From: Rhynchospora pubera
Lineage: Eukaryota; Streptophyta; Magnoliopsida; Poales; Cyperaceae
Assembly (NCBI GenBank): GCA_028095005.1
Contig: CM051459.1
Location: 117,959,431-118,023,430 of the forward strand
Direction: 5' to 3'
DNA length: 64,000 bases
The notes beneath the pieces are model-generated. The model was not told the origin of the DNA. It made no database searches and was given only the letters and a program-made list of their open reading frames with translations. The position numbers were made by a program, and so were the translations under genes. Below, piece after piece: positions 11,428 to 23,500 of the stretch; within the stretch, counting starts at the first letter, position 1; each line of letters begins with the position of its first letter.

Positions 11428-11442
11428 AAAACCCTAACCCTA
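11428..11442 (+). promoter_or_regulatory. Telo-box-like AAACCCTAACCCTA
   Basis: AAACCCTAACCCTA lies 18 bp before the start codon of the CCCH-RING gene, within its likely 5' leader. In plants, AAACCCTAA boxes are common near the starts of genes for RNA processing and translation. The match is visible; function is inferred. Confidence 0.5.
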
Positions 11443-11459
11443 GTATTCAATCGCCGATC

Positions 11460-13504
11460 ATGGCGGATTCCGGCGATCCAAGCGGAGTGTGCACCTTCTT
11501 TCGCAAACCCACCGCCAACAAAAACATCCGCAAGCGCAAGACCCAATCGGCCTCCGACGAAGAAGGAGACGACAACACCGCGTCTCTTCTCTCTAAGAAG
11601 AAATCGATCGCTCCAGCCGATAACAAGCTCCGGTTCTCGTCGTCTTCGAGTCGGGGAAACAAGCCTGAGTCGGATGAGATTGAGTCGGAGGTGGTGTTTA
11701 AGTTCGATTCGTCGAGCTCGATCCAGGTGGAGAATGACAATCGTGCCACCGCTGTGTTAGAGACTGAGACGGAGTTCGATCGCGATGCGAGGGCAATTCG
11801 GGAAAGAGTGCTGAAACAAGCTGAGGCTTCTCTCAAGGATGGAGGCAAAATGAAAGGTACGAGCTTTTAATCAGTGAAAGTTGAATAATGTAGGTATTGG
11901 TAATTAATGTAGATATGATTCCAGTGAATTTTTCAATAGATTTTTCCATTACAAATTTGAAAATTTTATCAAATGTTATACCTTACTTTTAGACTTGTAT
12001 AAGCTGGTACGGGTCATAGTATTCATTGAATCAAGCTTGGGTTTAGTAATTAGTTACTAGGTAGGACTTTTTACTTGCATTATTTTACCATACCTATCTG
12101 GTTTATTATCATTATGGCCTTAATTTGAAGTTGTGGTTGATTTCACAAGGTACCATCTGTTTAGTTCTTAGATTAGTCCACTTTAATTGCGATGGTCTAG
12201 CAGAGAAAGCTAGTGTTTTGGTAATTTATCCAATTTGTGCTTTTGTACATATTACATTACCTACCTTTTAGGTTACTGTAGTATTATCTGGGTTTGATAC
12301 AATGGCAGTCTTCACTTAGTATGTCTATTATGGTTCATCTTGTGCTCAAATTGTGATATAGTAGTCGGTATAGGTGTCATGCCTGCAGTTTTTATCATAC
12401 CCCAAATCTCCAATTAGGGTTCTATTCTTTAACAAACCCCCTTTTTTTATATACTCAATGACAGCAGGGGAAGAAGAAAAGCTATACAAGGGAATTCATG
12501 GGTACAAGGACTACAAAGCTGGTTTCAGGCGTGAGCACACAGTGGCCAGTGAGAAGGCGGGTGGGGCTCATGGGCCTTTACGTGCCTCAGCCCACATTCG
12601 TGTGTCAGCTCGCTTTGACTACCAACCTGACATATGTAAGGACTACAAAGAAACTGGCTACTGTGGCTATGGCGACTCGTGCAAGTTCATGCATGACAGA
12701 GGTGACTACAAGTCTGGCTGGCAGATGGAGAGGGAGTGGGATGAGGCTGAAAAGGAGAGGAAACGCAATCTTGCTATGGGACATGGTGGGGATGATCATG
12801 ATCATGATCACGGGGATGATGACGACAGTGATGACGATGAGTTGCCTTTTGCATGCTATATTTGCCGTGAGCCATTTGTGGACCCAGTTGTTACGAAGTG
12901 CAAGCACTATTTTTGTGAGCATTGTGCTCTTAAGGTATGTTTTACAAGTCCTTCCTATGGCTTTTTATTACCTCATTTTGGATCTATTGGGAGAACTATA
13001 TATGTATTGAATTTGACACCATTTTTCCTGCCTTCACCAAAATAAAGTAAAAATAAAATAACAAAGAAACAAATAAGGGATAAACCAAAAACTTCAGGAT
13101 GGAAGGTTTAGCTTGGATCTTTAAATTAACACATGGAATAAAGAGGTGTGTAGATTATATTTTTCATGTTATACTGAGGCATAATGCTACTTATCAGCTT
13201 ACAGTGGCATGATTTTTTTTTTTTTAAAGTGTTATGCACAAAAAGTGTAAGGAATAAATTATTATAATATCTATGTACCAAGACATGCTGTATCTTATTG
13301 ATCGGTACCATGGCTATACTGTTAATAGAATAATAGTTAATACCAAGGTCAACTGCACCCTTAACTATATACTTTTTCTTTTCTTTCTGTACATTACAGC
13401 ATCACTCTAAGAACAAGAAGTGCTATGTTTGCAACCAGCCAACCCTTGGCATATTTAACGTGGCGCAAGAAATCAAGAAAAGGATGGCTGAGGCAAAGAA
13501 ATAG
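11460..13504 (+). CDS. CCCH zinc finger and RING protein, RNF113A/Cwc24 family
   Basis: Nuclear splicing factor of the RNF113A/Cwc24 family, which joins activated spliceosomes. The RING finger suggests E3 ubiquitin-ligase activity. Exons: 11460-11856, 12465-12934, 13400-13504, giving 323 aa. The N-terminal ~130 residues are polar and low in complexity. The CCCH finger is C190-x8-C199-x5-C205-x3-H209, within the family hallmark RFDYQPDICKDYKETGYCGY. A His/Asp-rich linker (~240-257) follows, then a C3HC4 RING: C263, C266, C278, H280, C283, C286, C297, C300. The C-terminus EIKKRMAEAKK ends as in plant orthologues. Intron 1 ends in a CAGCAG tandem acceptor, so a form one residue shorter is possible (exon from 12468). 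The length is normal and all ligands are present, so the gene looks functional. Confidence 0.93.
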
Positions 13505-14749
13505 AACCATTTTGATTATATTTGTAACTGTAAGCAATTGTTGTAAAGCACTATGTGATGAAATGAGATTTTTTGTTTTAAAATAAATCTAGTCTGAGGA
13601 TGTTCTCTCCATCCTTGAAGTGCATTGTTGTTGATGCTGGCTGTCAACTTGGTTAGTATGGTTTTACATGTTTTCTCAAGGCTGGTTAACTGTATCATAG
13701 TTCAGTTCTTCATTTCTTCATAGAGCAAAATAGAGGTTGAAAGAACCAAATAGGCAATGCAGACAATGTACAATTCTGGAAAGTATGAAACTGAGCACTT
13801 ACTCACTTTGATCTGAAGTAAATTACTGTCCAAATTGTAATTATTAGTCACATGAAAGGTGCTGGTATTTGTCCATTACTAGTTTACTGTCTGGTAAACT
13901 GCACTGTCGGTTCACCAGAGTATGCATCAGATCATGCAGTCATATTTACCTCCATCATTGTAGCACATGAGAAATACTTATTAAAGAAAATTGTGTAATT
14001 TACAATTGTAAGGATTTAATTATGAAATTAAAAGTGAAAATATAATTTGAATATAATTCATAATTTCTAGTTTAAGCTTAATTGATATAATTTTGCTCTT
14101 CAAGACGTTACAAATAAAAATATACTTGCAGAGACAAAATGACAAGACAAAAAATTGCCGTAGTCTAGTAAACGAGATGTTTTTAAAATTACTCAAATAT
14201 GAGAGATTACATTCTTCATTATGGGCTTTCTAGTATAAAATAACATTTGCATTTAAGATATCTCAACTTGAAAGGAAACAGCATCATTTTAACTCCTGTT
14301 CGGTTGCGCTAGATCTTGTAGGATCGGATAAGATTTTTCACTATCGGAAGTACCTAATCCATTTAGCATTAAGTTTGAACATAATATCATATTACATATA
14401 CCTAATCTATGGGAAACATGTCATGTCAAATCAAAATACCTTTTTCCCTTGACAAGCTTTTCATCTGTAGTCCATTCTGGTATTGGCGAAAGAAAGTATC
14501 AACAGACAAGAATACAAATCATTGTTTTTATACACTATAAATTTGGTATACCCAATTAAAATGAGACGAGTAATAAAGCTCCTGGGAATTTGTTGTGGAA
14601 AAAAAAAATTGCATCAATACAAATTCTGGGGAAGTTGACTGTTGACGTAATGATTGTTTTTAGGTACAAATGAATAATTTCAAAACATTTGTCTTGTATC
14701 CGTCATAATTGTACTTTTGCCTCATTCCTCATGTGTCATTCACTTCTGT
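13505..14749. other. 3' flank of the CCCH-RING gene and AT-rich intergenic DNA
   Basis: Contains the likely 3' UTR (AAAATAAAT near 13580) and then AT-rich DNA with no gene or recognised repeat. Confidence 0.5.
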
Positions 14750-14898
14750 GGCTCCGTTTGGATTTCATTTGAAAAGAAGAGAAGAAAAAAATAAGAAAAT
14801 AAATTTATTATAAATAATCCAAATTTTTCACAAAATTACACACTTTCCAATACTTCTTCCCTTCTTCCATTCTTCCCACACTTTATCTAAACGGAGCC
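14750..14898. mobile_element. Tourist-like MITE (149 bp)
   Basis: Ends GGCTCCGTTTGGATTTC and TATCTAAACGGAGCC, with interior AAATTACACACTTTCCAATA. The flanks TGT and TAT are a 3-bp TSD with one mismatch. Confidence 0.8.
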
Positions 14899-16029
14899 TA
14901 TGATCCGTGAAACTTATCGCCTTCCTTTCTTTGCAATATAATTCTAGGGCATTATAATTGAACTTAACTACTCTATCTTGCATCTCTAATTCTCTACATA
15001 TTTTATTGAAATTATTTCCCTATTCTTATATCGTTTGGCAGACATCAAATTTGAGTGTAATCAGTACACGTTTCTTCCCTGGTTGTAGAATTCAAATTTT
15101 TAGGCGATATAACGATATTGGTGTGTAAACATTCAGAGGTGATTTTTTGTTAGCATACATCCACAAAAAGTTAATAATAAATAAAATACCAACGACTAAA
15201 GAAATTTAACATTTTATTCAGATAAGAATGTTTTCATTGTCTGCATCTTAAGAAATCAAAAGAATAGAAACAAAAACTTTAGACTAACTATTATCAATCG
15301 AAGATTCGAAGTTTACGATACAAGTTTTCCTTACAGAAAAAACATTTATTTTATATTAACTTTTAAAAATACTGATTTAATATTAATATTTACTCGCTCG
15401 CTCAAACAACCATAAGAATTGACTATCGAAGGATAATTAAATTGAGCACATCATAATTAAATTGCGACCAATTTGATGCAACTTACGGCGAGCTGTGGCA
15501 TTGCATATATTTGATATTGCTCTCTTAGTCTAAAAAGCTGAAAAATTGTGTACTTGAAAAATTACAAAGGATAGTTAATCGTGATCATTCTGCATAATTG
15601 TTAATAGAAAATTTGTGTGCGCTTCCGGGCACATGTTCTATGACGCCATATAAACAAATCTAAGAACTAGAACATTCTGTGTGTTAGTATAAAATTCTTT
15701 TATTGAGATTTTTAACTCAATTAGTAACTTGTGATAACACACGTCTATCTCAAATACAAACTTTTGACCATTCTAATCGCACCTCAGTGTTTCGGTCGAT
15801 TTCATATATAAATTAAAATATATCATGATTTGCTAAAACTTTACCAAAAGTCACTATCAAATCTCTAAAATCAACGTAAGACTAAATCAATGTAAGACTA
15901 TGCCAAGAACTATTGTCAAACACGTAGCCTGATTTATATCAAAACCAAAGTCAGATCAATGTATTTGGACACATCAAGTTTGATTTATAATTTACATGTT
16001 CAAATCCAGATGGTGATTGCGGTATATAT
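14899..16029. other. AT-rich intergenic DNA
   Basis: No gene, RNA or repeat supported. Confidence 0.5.
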
Positions 16030-16039
16030 GATAATAAAG

Positions 16040-16327
16040 GGAAATTGATTAATGTCATTTGCAGTTTTGTCATCCCTGTCATCGTTAAATATAAAGTGAA
16101 CATATACAGCAAACAAGGTGAACATGTAAACGATCTAAGTGAACACTTATAAACAAATAAGTTCAATAAAAATAAGTTGAATATGCATGTAAAATTCAGA
16201 ACAAATGATTACAACACTTATCTGTTTGTAAGTGTTCATTTAGATTTTCAATATGTTCACCTTATTTGTTGTATATGTTCATTTTGTATTTAGCGATGGC
16301 AAAACTGCAGATGCAGTTATCATTCCT
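16040..16327. mobile_element. Foldback (long-TIR) element, 288 bp, with 10-bp direct flanks
   Basis: Arms of about 110 bp are inverted. The left carries GCAGTTTTGTCATC, AAGTGAACATATACAGCAAA and AAGTGAACACTTATAAACA. The right carries their inverse with substitutions (TGTTCATTTAG, TTGTTGTATATGTTC, GATGGCAAAACTGC). GATAATAAAG lies directly outside each end (16030-16039 and 16328-16337), a perfect 10-bp repeat that fits a Mutator-like TSD. It encodes no protein, so it is non-autonomous. Confidence 0.75.
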
Positions 16328-16337
16328 GATAATAAAG

Positions 16338-18167
16338 TGCATTTAAAGGAAAACCAATGGATAGTGCTTAAAGAGTTTTTCCATTTTTGAAAAGCGAGTA
16401 TATAAAAAATAAAGTTGGACATGCCCAGTATACTGATTAAAAAAAAAATTGGAATAACCTCAGAGAATAAAGACATTGCCTATTTTCAGTATGACACTAT
16501 GACCTGTGGAATGTTACTATAATAGATAGAATTTGTAGCTTAGAGGTTTTATATTGTGAAAGCATATTGGGCGGCTAATGGTTTAACTAGATATTCGCTA
16601 TATATCTTTGTTGCAAGTGTCAATTCTGCTCCCTTTAACTCCAACCAGAATAATGGGGAATATAAATTCCTACAGTCATAGAGTGGAGCTTGAAAAGTTT
16701 TAAATAGGAGTCATTGAAATAATTAATTTTATACTAATATTAGTATTATCATATAAAAAATATAAATTATTTAACTATGGACTCAATTATGGAAATATAA
16801 TTTTTTATTATGGGATAAAAAAATAATGAAAGTTGGTTATATATTATAAAAAAATATATAAAAAATTTGATGAAGATTTATCTTACAAATGGACAAACAT
16901 GTATGAGATTCAAGATGTATTTACAATAATTTTATCTAAAGTACACATGAAAACATATTATTTTTTAAAACAAACATAAAAACACTATTCACAACATTTG
17001 TTGAAGAAACATCTGAAAAATATTTTATACTTTGGGTAGTGTAAAAAAAGTAGTCTGAACTTAAAAAATATATACTACAGCAGAAAACATTATTTTAAAC
17101 CAAGTCTCCTTTCTTGTATTTTGTCATCGCCACAGCATAGTTTTCACATATTACTGATAAATATTGGTTACTAGAACCATTACCATGCCATTTACAATCC
17201 AAATACCATGATCAAATCTTAGCCATACGATTGAGTTGTTTAGTGTGCGCTTTTAAGTGGCGAGTAAAATTACTATTCTCTCTACTCGCTCTCAACTCAC
17301 CAAAAATGCGAATTTAATTGAGAATTGTCGCATTTACTACAAAAAAACATGTATAATATATTAATATATCTATCTAAATACACAGTCCACAAATGAAAAG
17401 AGAAATTTAAATAAAAAAAATTCTGTTGTACAAACCTCCACCTAATGTTCTCTACCTAAAATAGCAGCACCGAGTCGCCATAATCCTTTGCCCTCTTGTA
17501 ATTTGCCTCTCCATTTTCTAATCATTAAAAGGAGGTCCTTATCCTATATATTTTGACTCAGAAGGACAATAACTATTTGACATTCACAAACGACTATATT
17601 TAGTCCATTATAATAATTTTTTTTTAGAAAAGCTAGATAGCGACTATCTAGTGAATTCCATTATAATAAATTAAATGCTCCATCTCACTATTTATTATTG
17701 TCAAGAAGAACATAAATAAATTATTGAGTAAATCTGTGGTCTCATTGCTCCTAAAAAAAAAAGAATAACAATAATAATAAATAAATAAATCGTTCGAGTA
17801 AAACCTGATAAAAATTGTCCCTTTTTTTTTAGTGATACAGACATTTTCAAATTTGTACATATTTTGGCAAACTCAATTTTAAAGCTCTTTATGCACCCGT
17901 TCAAATTTAAATTAGAATTTTTGTAGAAATATATTTTATCACCTCAATGGCTCAATCCTCAAAATAAAAACTGCGTAGATGTAATTCAAACAAATCCATA
18001 ACCTGTGGGCTTCAGCAAAGACCCTCCTTCTGTTTATAAATCCTAAAAATTTATTTTTAAAATCACCATCAAATCTTTATTTTAGTCAAAAAAATTTATC
18101 TTTAGCAACAATTGCTGCAATGAGTTCAAGAAAAACCAAAAGTGTAACATCGAGCGAAAACTAATTA
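16338..18167. other. AT-rich intergenic DNA between two elements
   Basis: A and T runs and no coding signal. The two overlapping minus ORFs near 17.65-17.90 kb are low in complexity and rejected. Confidence 0.5.
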
Positions 18168-18172
18168 CACAA

Positions 18173-18443
18173 TGTTGTAAAATAAGGCGGAAGAAAGAAA
18201 TAATGAACAATATATTAAGAGTAAGTAAGATAATATTTTCAATCACAAATTTCAGAATTTTATTCTCTCATTCCAACCATCCATACAAATGTACAATGCC
18301 TCTATTTATAGGCTACAAAATAATATCTCACATAATGATAATAAATAAGTAGTGGAGATCATGGATATAAATGTGTAGTGGAGATAAATGCTTAGTGGGA
18401 ATATGAAGATGAACAATCCACATAATTATTTAATTTCATAACA
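18173..18443 (-). repeat. Copia 3' LTR (271 bp)
   Basis: Starts TGTTGTAAAATAAGG and ends TTTCATAACA on the + strand. It differs from its partner at three positions, all C/T. The TATA box CCTATAAATAG reads on the minus strand at 18302-18312. Confidence 0.95.
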
Positions 18444-18680
18444 CTTCCCCTTGGATGTTCATCTTTGATTATACACTATTAATATGATACTTCAGGATCA
18501 ATATTAATATGGTACTTCTGGACCAATTTATCTGCCTCATTAAAAACCTTACCAAGAAAAACCCATTGGGATAAAAACTTGGATAAGAGAAAAAGAGTGC
18601 AGTGTGTATAATACTTTCCTTCATTTTAATATTATTGGATATCCTTTAGTCGATGTAGACCTATCTTCTTTCTGAGTTGT

Positions 18681-20303
18681 TCAAAAAACACTTGTTGGTA
18701 AAGATTTTGTGAATAGGTCGGCCAAATTGTTGCATGATTGGATTTTCTGAACATCTATTATACCATCCTTTTGTAGATCATGTGCCCAGAAGAACTTTGG
18801 TGCAATGTGCTTAGTTCTATCTCCTTTGATGTATCCTTCTCTTATTTGTGCTATACATGCTGCATTATCTTCATATAATAGAGTAGGATTTTCTTTGATA
18901 TTTTCAAGTCCACATTCTTCTTGAATATTTTGGATAATTGACCTTAATGAAACACATTCCCGACTTGCTTCATATAAAGCAATGATTTCAGCATGATTTG
19001 ATGATGTGGCAGTTAGAGTTTGCTTTATAGACCGCCATGAAATTGCAGCTCCACAATAAGTAAATACGTATCCTGACTGAGATCGCACCTTATGCGGGTC
19101 TAACAAATAACCCGCATCTGCATAACCAACTAGATTGAATTTTGAATTCTTTTGATAGTATAGTCCCATATCACGGGTTCCGCAAAGATAACGAAAAACA
19201 CCTTTAATTCCATTCCAATGTCTTCGGGTTGGTTTGGAACTATATCTTGACAATAAATTTACAGCAAATGCAATATCAGGTCTTGTATTATTTGCAAGAT
19301 ATAATAACGCGCCAATTGCGCTTAAGTATGGTACTTCAGGACCAAGTACTTTTTCATCATTTCCTTGGGGATGAAAAGGATCATTTTCTACATTTAATGA
19401 TCGTACAACCATTGGTGTTCTCAAAGGATGAGCTTTATCCATATTGAATCGTTTTAGTATTTTTTCTGTATAATTTGATTGATGGATAAATATTCCATTC
19501 TTTAGGTGCTCGATTTGCAGGCCGAGACAAAATTTAGTTATTCCAAGATCTTTCATTTCAAACTCTCTTTTTAACAATTTTGCAGTATTTTCGATCTCTT
19601 CAGGAGATCCAATAATATTTAAATCATCAACATAAACTGCAACTATTGCAAAACCTAAATTTGATTTTTTAATAAAAACACATGGACTAACTACATTATT
19701 TTTATATCCTTCTTTTAAAAGATACTCACTAAGTCGATTGTACCACATTCGACCTGATTGTTTTAGTCCATATAAAGATCTTTTCAATTTTATGGAGTAC
19801 ATTTCTTTAGGTTTTGATCTATATGCTTCTGGCATTTTTAATCCTTCAGGGATTTTCATATATATGTCACTATCAAGTGAACCATATAAATATGTTGTGA
19901 CAACATCCATAAGTTGCATTTTTAGATTTTCTGTGACCGTGAGACCTATTAAAAATCTGAGAGTTATCGCATCCACTACAGGTGAATACGTTTCTTCATA
20001 ATCTACTCCATATATTTGTGTAAATCCTTGTGCCACTAATCTTGTTTTGTATCTCACAATTTCATTTTTCTCATTTCTTTTGATGGCAAATATCCATTTG
20101 TAACCTACAAGGTTAACATTTTTGGGTGTTTGGACTACTGGTCCAAATACTTGTCGTTTGTCAAGTGAATTTAATTCATCTTGTATGGCATCTTTCCATT
20201 TAGGCCAATCATTTCTGTGCCTACATTCTTCTATGGTTTTTGGCACATTATTTTCTTCGCTTATAACATCACTAGCTATAGAGAATGCAAATATTTCATC
20301 CAC
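18681..20303 (-). pseudogene. Copia reverse transcriptase and RNase H
   Basis: A 540-codon open stretch, the C-terminal part of Copia pol. The RT begins around residue 50. The first catalytic Asp is in MDVV (residue 133) and the catalytic YVDD is at 224-227. Copia hallmarks such as RSLYGLKQSGRMWYNRL and the RNase H words YADAGY and YEDNAACIAQ are present. RT copies the element RNA into DNA in cytoplasmic particles. The domain looks intact, but it is cut off from protease and integrase by upstream stops and a frameshift, so it is unlikely to be made as a normal polyprotein. Confidence 0.9.
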
Positions 20304-20351
20304 ATGAGTTTCATTTCTATTTAATATTGTGCCAGTTTTTACATAATTTAT

Positions 20352-20530
20352 AAAAATCTAATAATCATTTGGTACTTCAGTTTCTTCTGGAACTTCATCA
20401 ACTTCTTCTGGAGTTTTAGTTTCTTCTGGAACTTTATTAATTTTTTCTAGAGATTTAAGTTCTTCTGGAATTTTATTGATCTCTTCTGGAGATTTAGTTT
20501 CTTATGGAACCTTATAAACCTCTTCTGGGG
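20352..20530 (-). repeat. Pro-Glu-Glu tandem repeat in the Copia integrase-RT linker
   Basis: Seven to eight degenerate ~24-bp units read (in element sense) as repeats of PEE with Thr, Lys, Val and Ile. The + strand shows TTCTTCTGGA repeated. Stops interrupt the frame near 20501 and 20358. Several units are also hairpins of the element-wide TTCNG type, e.g. 20480-20494 (stem ATCTC/GAGAT). Confidence 0.75.
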
Positions 20531-21080
20531 TTTTACCAACTGCTTTATTTTGCTCTTTTCTTTTACGTGGATTTACATCCTTAGAACCAATTGGTCTTCC
20601 ACGTTTCCAACGCTCATGAGATTCATTTGATATTTTTGTAATATCTATTCGAGCAGGTGCATTTATAGCTGGAACATGTGATTTAGTGACTCTATTTATA
20701 TCTGTGAATGCGTCAGGCAATTCATTTGCAATTCTTTGTAAATTTATAATCTTTTGAACTGCATGTTCACATTGACCACTTCGGGGGTCAAGATAAGATA
20801 ATGATAAATTCCAAGTCACTTGTTTATCCAGCTTTTGTTTTCCTTCCCCTAAATTTGGGAATATTGATTCATCAAAGTGACAATCAGCAAATCTTGCCGT
20901 AAAAACATCTCCCGTTAATGGTTCTAAATATTTAACAATAGAAGGAGAGTTAAAACCAATATAAATACCCAATCTTCTTTGAGGTCCCATTTTTGTGCGT
21001 TGTGGAGGAGAAATTGGAACATATATTGCACAACCAAAAACTTTTAAATGTGACAAATTTGGTTCTCTTCCGGAGACCAA
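20502..21080 (-). pseudogene. Copia integrase C-terminus and linker
   Basis: A 192-codon stretch with the post-integrase words LSHLKVFGCAIYVP and GIYIGFNSPSIVKYL, shared by plant Copia pols, and a basic tail (WKRGRPIGSKD). It continues the integrase frame after the frameshift near 21157 and ends at a stop just before the Pro-Glu-Glu repeats. Confidence 0.85.
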
Positions 21081-21120
21081 TTGTAACGGGGAATACTTAT
21101 GATCGGCAGTTGGCCTTAAT

Positions 21121-22269
21121 CTAATTAGTGCAGCAGCATATAATATTGCATGTCCCCCATGCAGAAGACGGTAAACTAGATTTCATAAGTAATGGTCTAG
21201 TTATTAACTGTAGCCTTTTAATAAACGATTCTGCTAGACCGTTTTGTGTATGAACATGTGCCACTGAATGTTCTACAGTAATCCCAATAGACATGCAATA
21301 ATCATTAAAACCTTGGGATGTAAATTCTCCTGCATTATCAAGTCGGATTCTTTTAATTTGATAATCCGGAAAGTTGGCTCTCAATTGGATAATTTGTGCT
21401 AATAATCTAGCAAATGCAACATTTCTTGTTGCCAATAAACACACATGTGACCAACGAGTTGATGCATCAATTAAAACCATAAAATATTTAAATGGTCCAC
21501 ATGGCGGTGTTATAGACCCGCATATATCTCCTTGAATTCGTTCTAAAAATGATGGAGCTTCAGGTCCAACTTTATTTGGAGATGGCCTAGTAATTAGTTT
21601 TCCAAGAGAGCATGCTTGGCATGTCAATTCTTTTGATAACAGGATCTTCAGGTCCTTTAGGGGATGCCCATTTGCACTTTCTATTATTCTCCTCATCATT
21701 ATATTTCCTGGATGACCCAATATATCATGCCATAATGTAAATAATTTTGGATCAACTAACTTCCGGTTAGTGACCATATTTGATTCTATTGCACTTATAT
21801 AAGTACCATATAATCCATTAGACAATGCTTGTAATTTTTCCATAATCCTTTTCTGGTCATTTATAATAGATACGATATGAAGATATTCGCAAGTTCTTTC
21901 ATTCATAGTTTCAATATGATAACCATTCTTTCGAATATCTTTAAAACTTAGTAGATTTCTTCTGGATCTACTCGAAAATAATGCATCATCTATTATTAGT
22001 TTTGTTCCTTCAGGTAACAAAATACAAGCTCTTCCGGAGCCTTCAACAATATTGCTCGAGCCAGATATAGTTTGAATATTAGTCATACCGGAATGCAATT
22101 GCAAAAAGTATTTCTTACTTTTCAATATTGTATTTGTAGTTCCGCTATCAACCAAACATGGATCATCTTTAATTAATATCGCGTCAGTCATTTCCCCTTG
22201 AAATAAAAAGAAAGTAAAAATAAATTTACTTTTATTTATTAACATATTCATAATATAAAAATTAAACAT
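21121..22269 (-). pseudogene. Copia protease and integrase core
   Basis: A 382-codon frame; the likely pol part starts near 22193 (MTDAILIKD). The aspartic protease signature is DSGTT (D41). The integrase zinc finger is H181, H186, C217, C220. The catalytic triad is D248, D311, E347, with 35 residues between the last two (DD35E). At about 21157 a run of five C on the + strand shifts the frame after SSAWG, which ends this ORF. Protease matures the polyprotein and integrase joins cDNA to host DNA. The catalytic residues are visible, but the frame is broken. Confidence 0.88.
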
Positions 22270-23480
22270 AAATTAAAAATTCCTACAATGAAACTTGAAA
22301 AACATTATTTAGATGTACTGCTGGTACGCTATAAATATTTTGTTATACCACATATGTCATAAACATCTTCAAGATATTTTTCTTTGAACGTACTGCTGGT
22401 ACATTTTTCTTTTGTTATCAATATCTTGTTATAATGAGTTTTTGATTTTGATAGTCATATTTTTCCTTGAAAGACTCTTCAAGAGTACTAACATGGTTTC
22501 ATCATAACTTCATGTTATTACTTTAATAACTTCCGGTTATTACTATCATAACTTCAGGTTATGATAAATGAAATAGAGATAAGTAATTAAATAAATAAAA
22601 TGAACAAATAAAGAGAAAGAAAAAATAATAATAATTTAGCATTATAACTTTAAGTTGTATTTTATTTAATAACTTCTGGTTATTAAATCGTTTTGACTGT
22701 GCAATTTAAATAAATTAATTGAAATAACTTCAGGTTATTTTTTATTCAATGACCAATAATAAGTGCTAATATATTTTAAATTGGAAATAACTTCATGTTA
22801 TTTTTTTTTTCATCCAATATCCTATAATAACTTCTGGTTATTTAAGGAATAGAACTTTTGGTTCTTTGATAAAAATTTCAACTTTGAATAATAACTTCGA
22901 GTTATTAATTTAATAATATTCAGTGGCATTCCATAACTTCTGGTTATATTAAATTTCAAATAGAACTTCATGTTCTAAGCAAAATAAATTGAAAAATTAA
23001 GAACTTCAAGTTCTAAACAAATTACTACAAGTATCAAGAACTTCATGTTCTAAATAATTTTAAATGAAATATAAACTTCAGGTTTTAAACAAAAATAAAA
23101 TCAAGTATTAAGAACTTCGGGTTCTAAACAAATTATTTATATGATTAAGAACTTCAGGTTCTAAATAACTTTAAATCGAAATATGAACTTCAGATTCTTC
23201 ATACAATAAGAACTTCGGGTTCTCGATAAACTTCAAGTTTGAATAATATCTTCAAGTTAGTATTTTATCATCATTCACTTCAGGGAATGATTCTCATAAA
23301 TTTTAAACAAAAAAATATAGCAATAAAAAATTCGAATAAAATTAAAATTAATAAATTATATGATATCAATCATACTTTTACTTACCTTCAAATTTCTTTG
23401 AGCAATTTATTCTTACTTACCTAGAAACTTTGCAACTTATTCGTAGCAATTTGTGTAAACAACTTTGTAATTCCTTTCGA
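22270..23480 (-). other. Copia leader region without recognisable gag
   Basis: AT-rich DNA between the protease frame and the 5' LTR. No zinc knuckle or gag-like ORF is present on either strand. The bulk is the hairpin array described separately. Near 22310-22410 the phrase TGTACTGCTGGTAC occurs in two diverged copies. Confidence 0.7.
22474..23262 (-). repeat. Array of ~20 micro-hairpins with loop TTCNG (CNGAA in element sense)
   Basis: About 20 units of 13-23 nt, irregularly spaced by 10-50 nt. Each is a perfect or near-perfect palindrome around TTCNG-like loops. Stems differ but stay paired: ATAAC/GTTAT (22526-22540), TATCATAAC/GTTATGATA (22544-22566), ACTC/GAGT (22474-22486), AGAAC/GTTCT (several after 22950), AAAC/GTTT (near 23070). 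This looks like compensatory change, as in a structured RNA or a palindromic binding site. Similar units occur elsewhere in the element. Confidence 0.8.
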
Positions 23481-23500
23481 GCAAATTCGTGCTGATAACG

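Noticed and set aside
11428..11442. Interstitial telomere repeat
   Set aside because: Only two CCCTAA units; better read as a promoter telo-box.
17648..17904. Overlapping minus ORFs of 67-70 codons
   Set aside because: Built from A/T runs in two frames and not coding-like.
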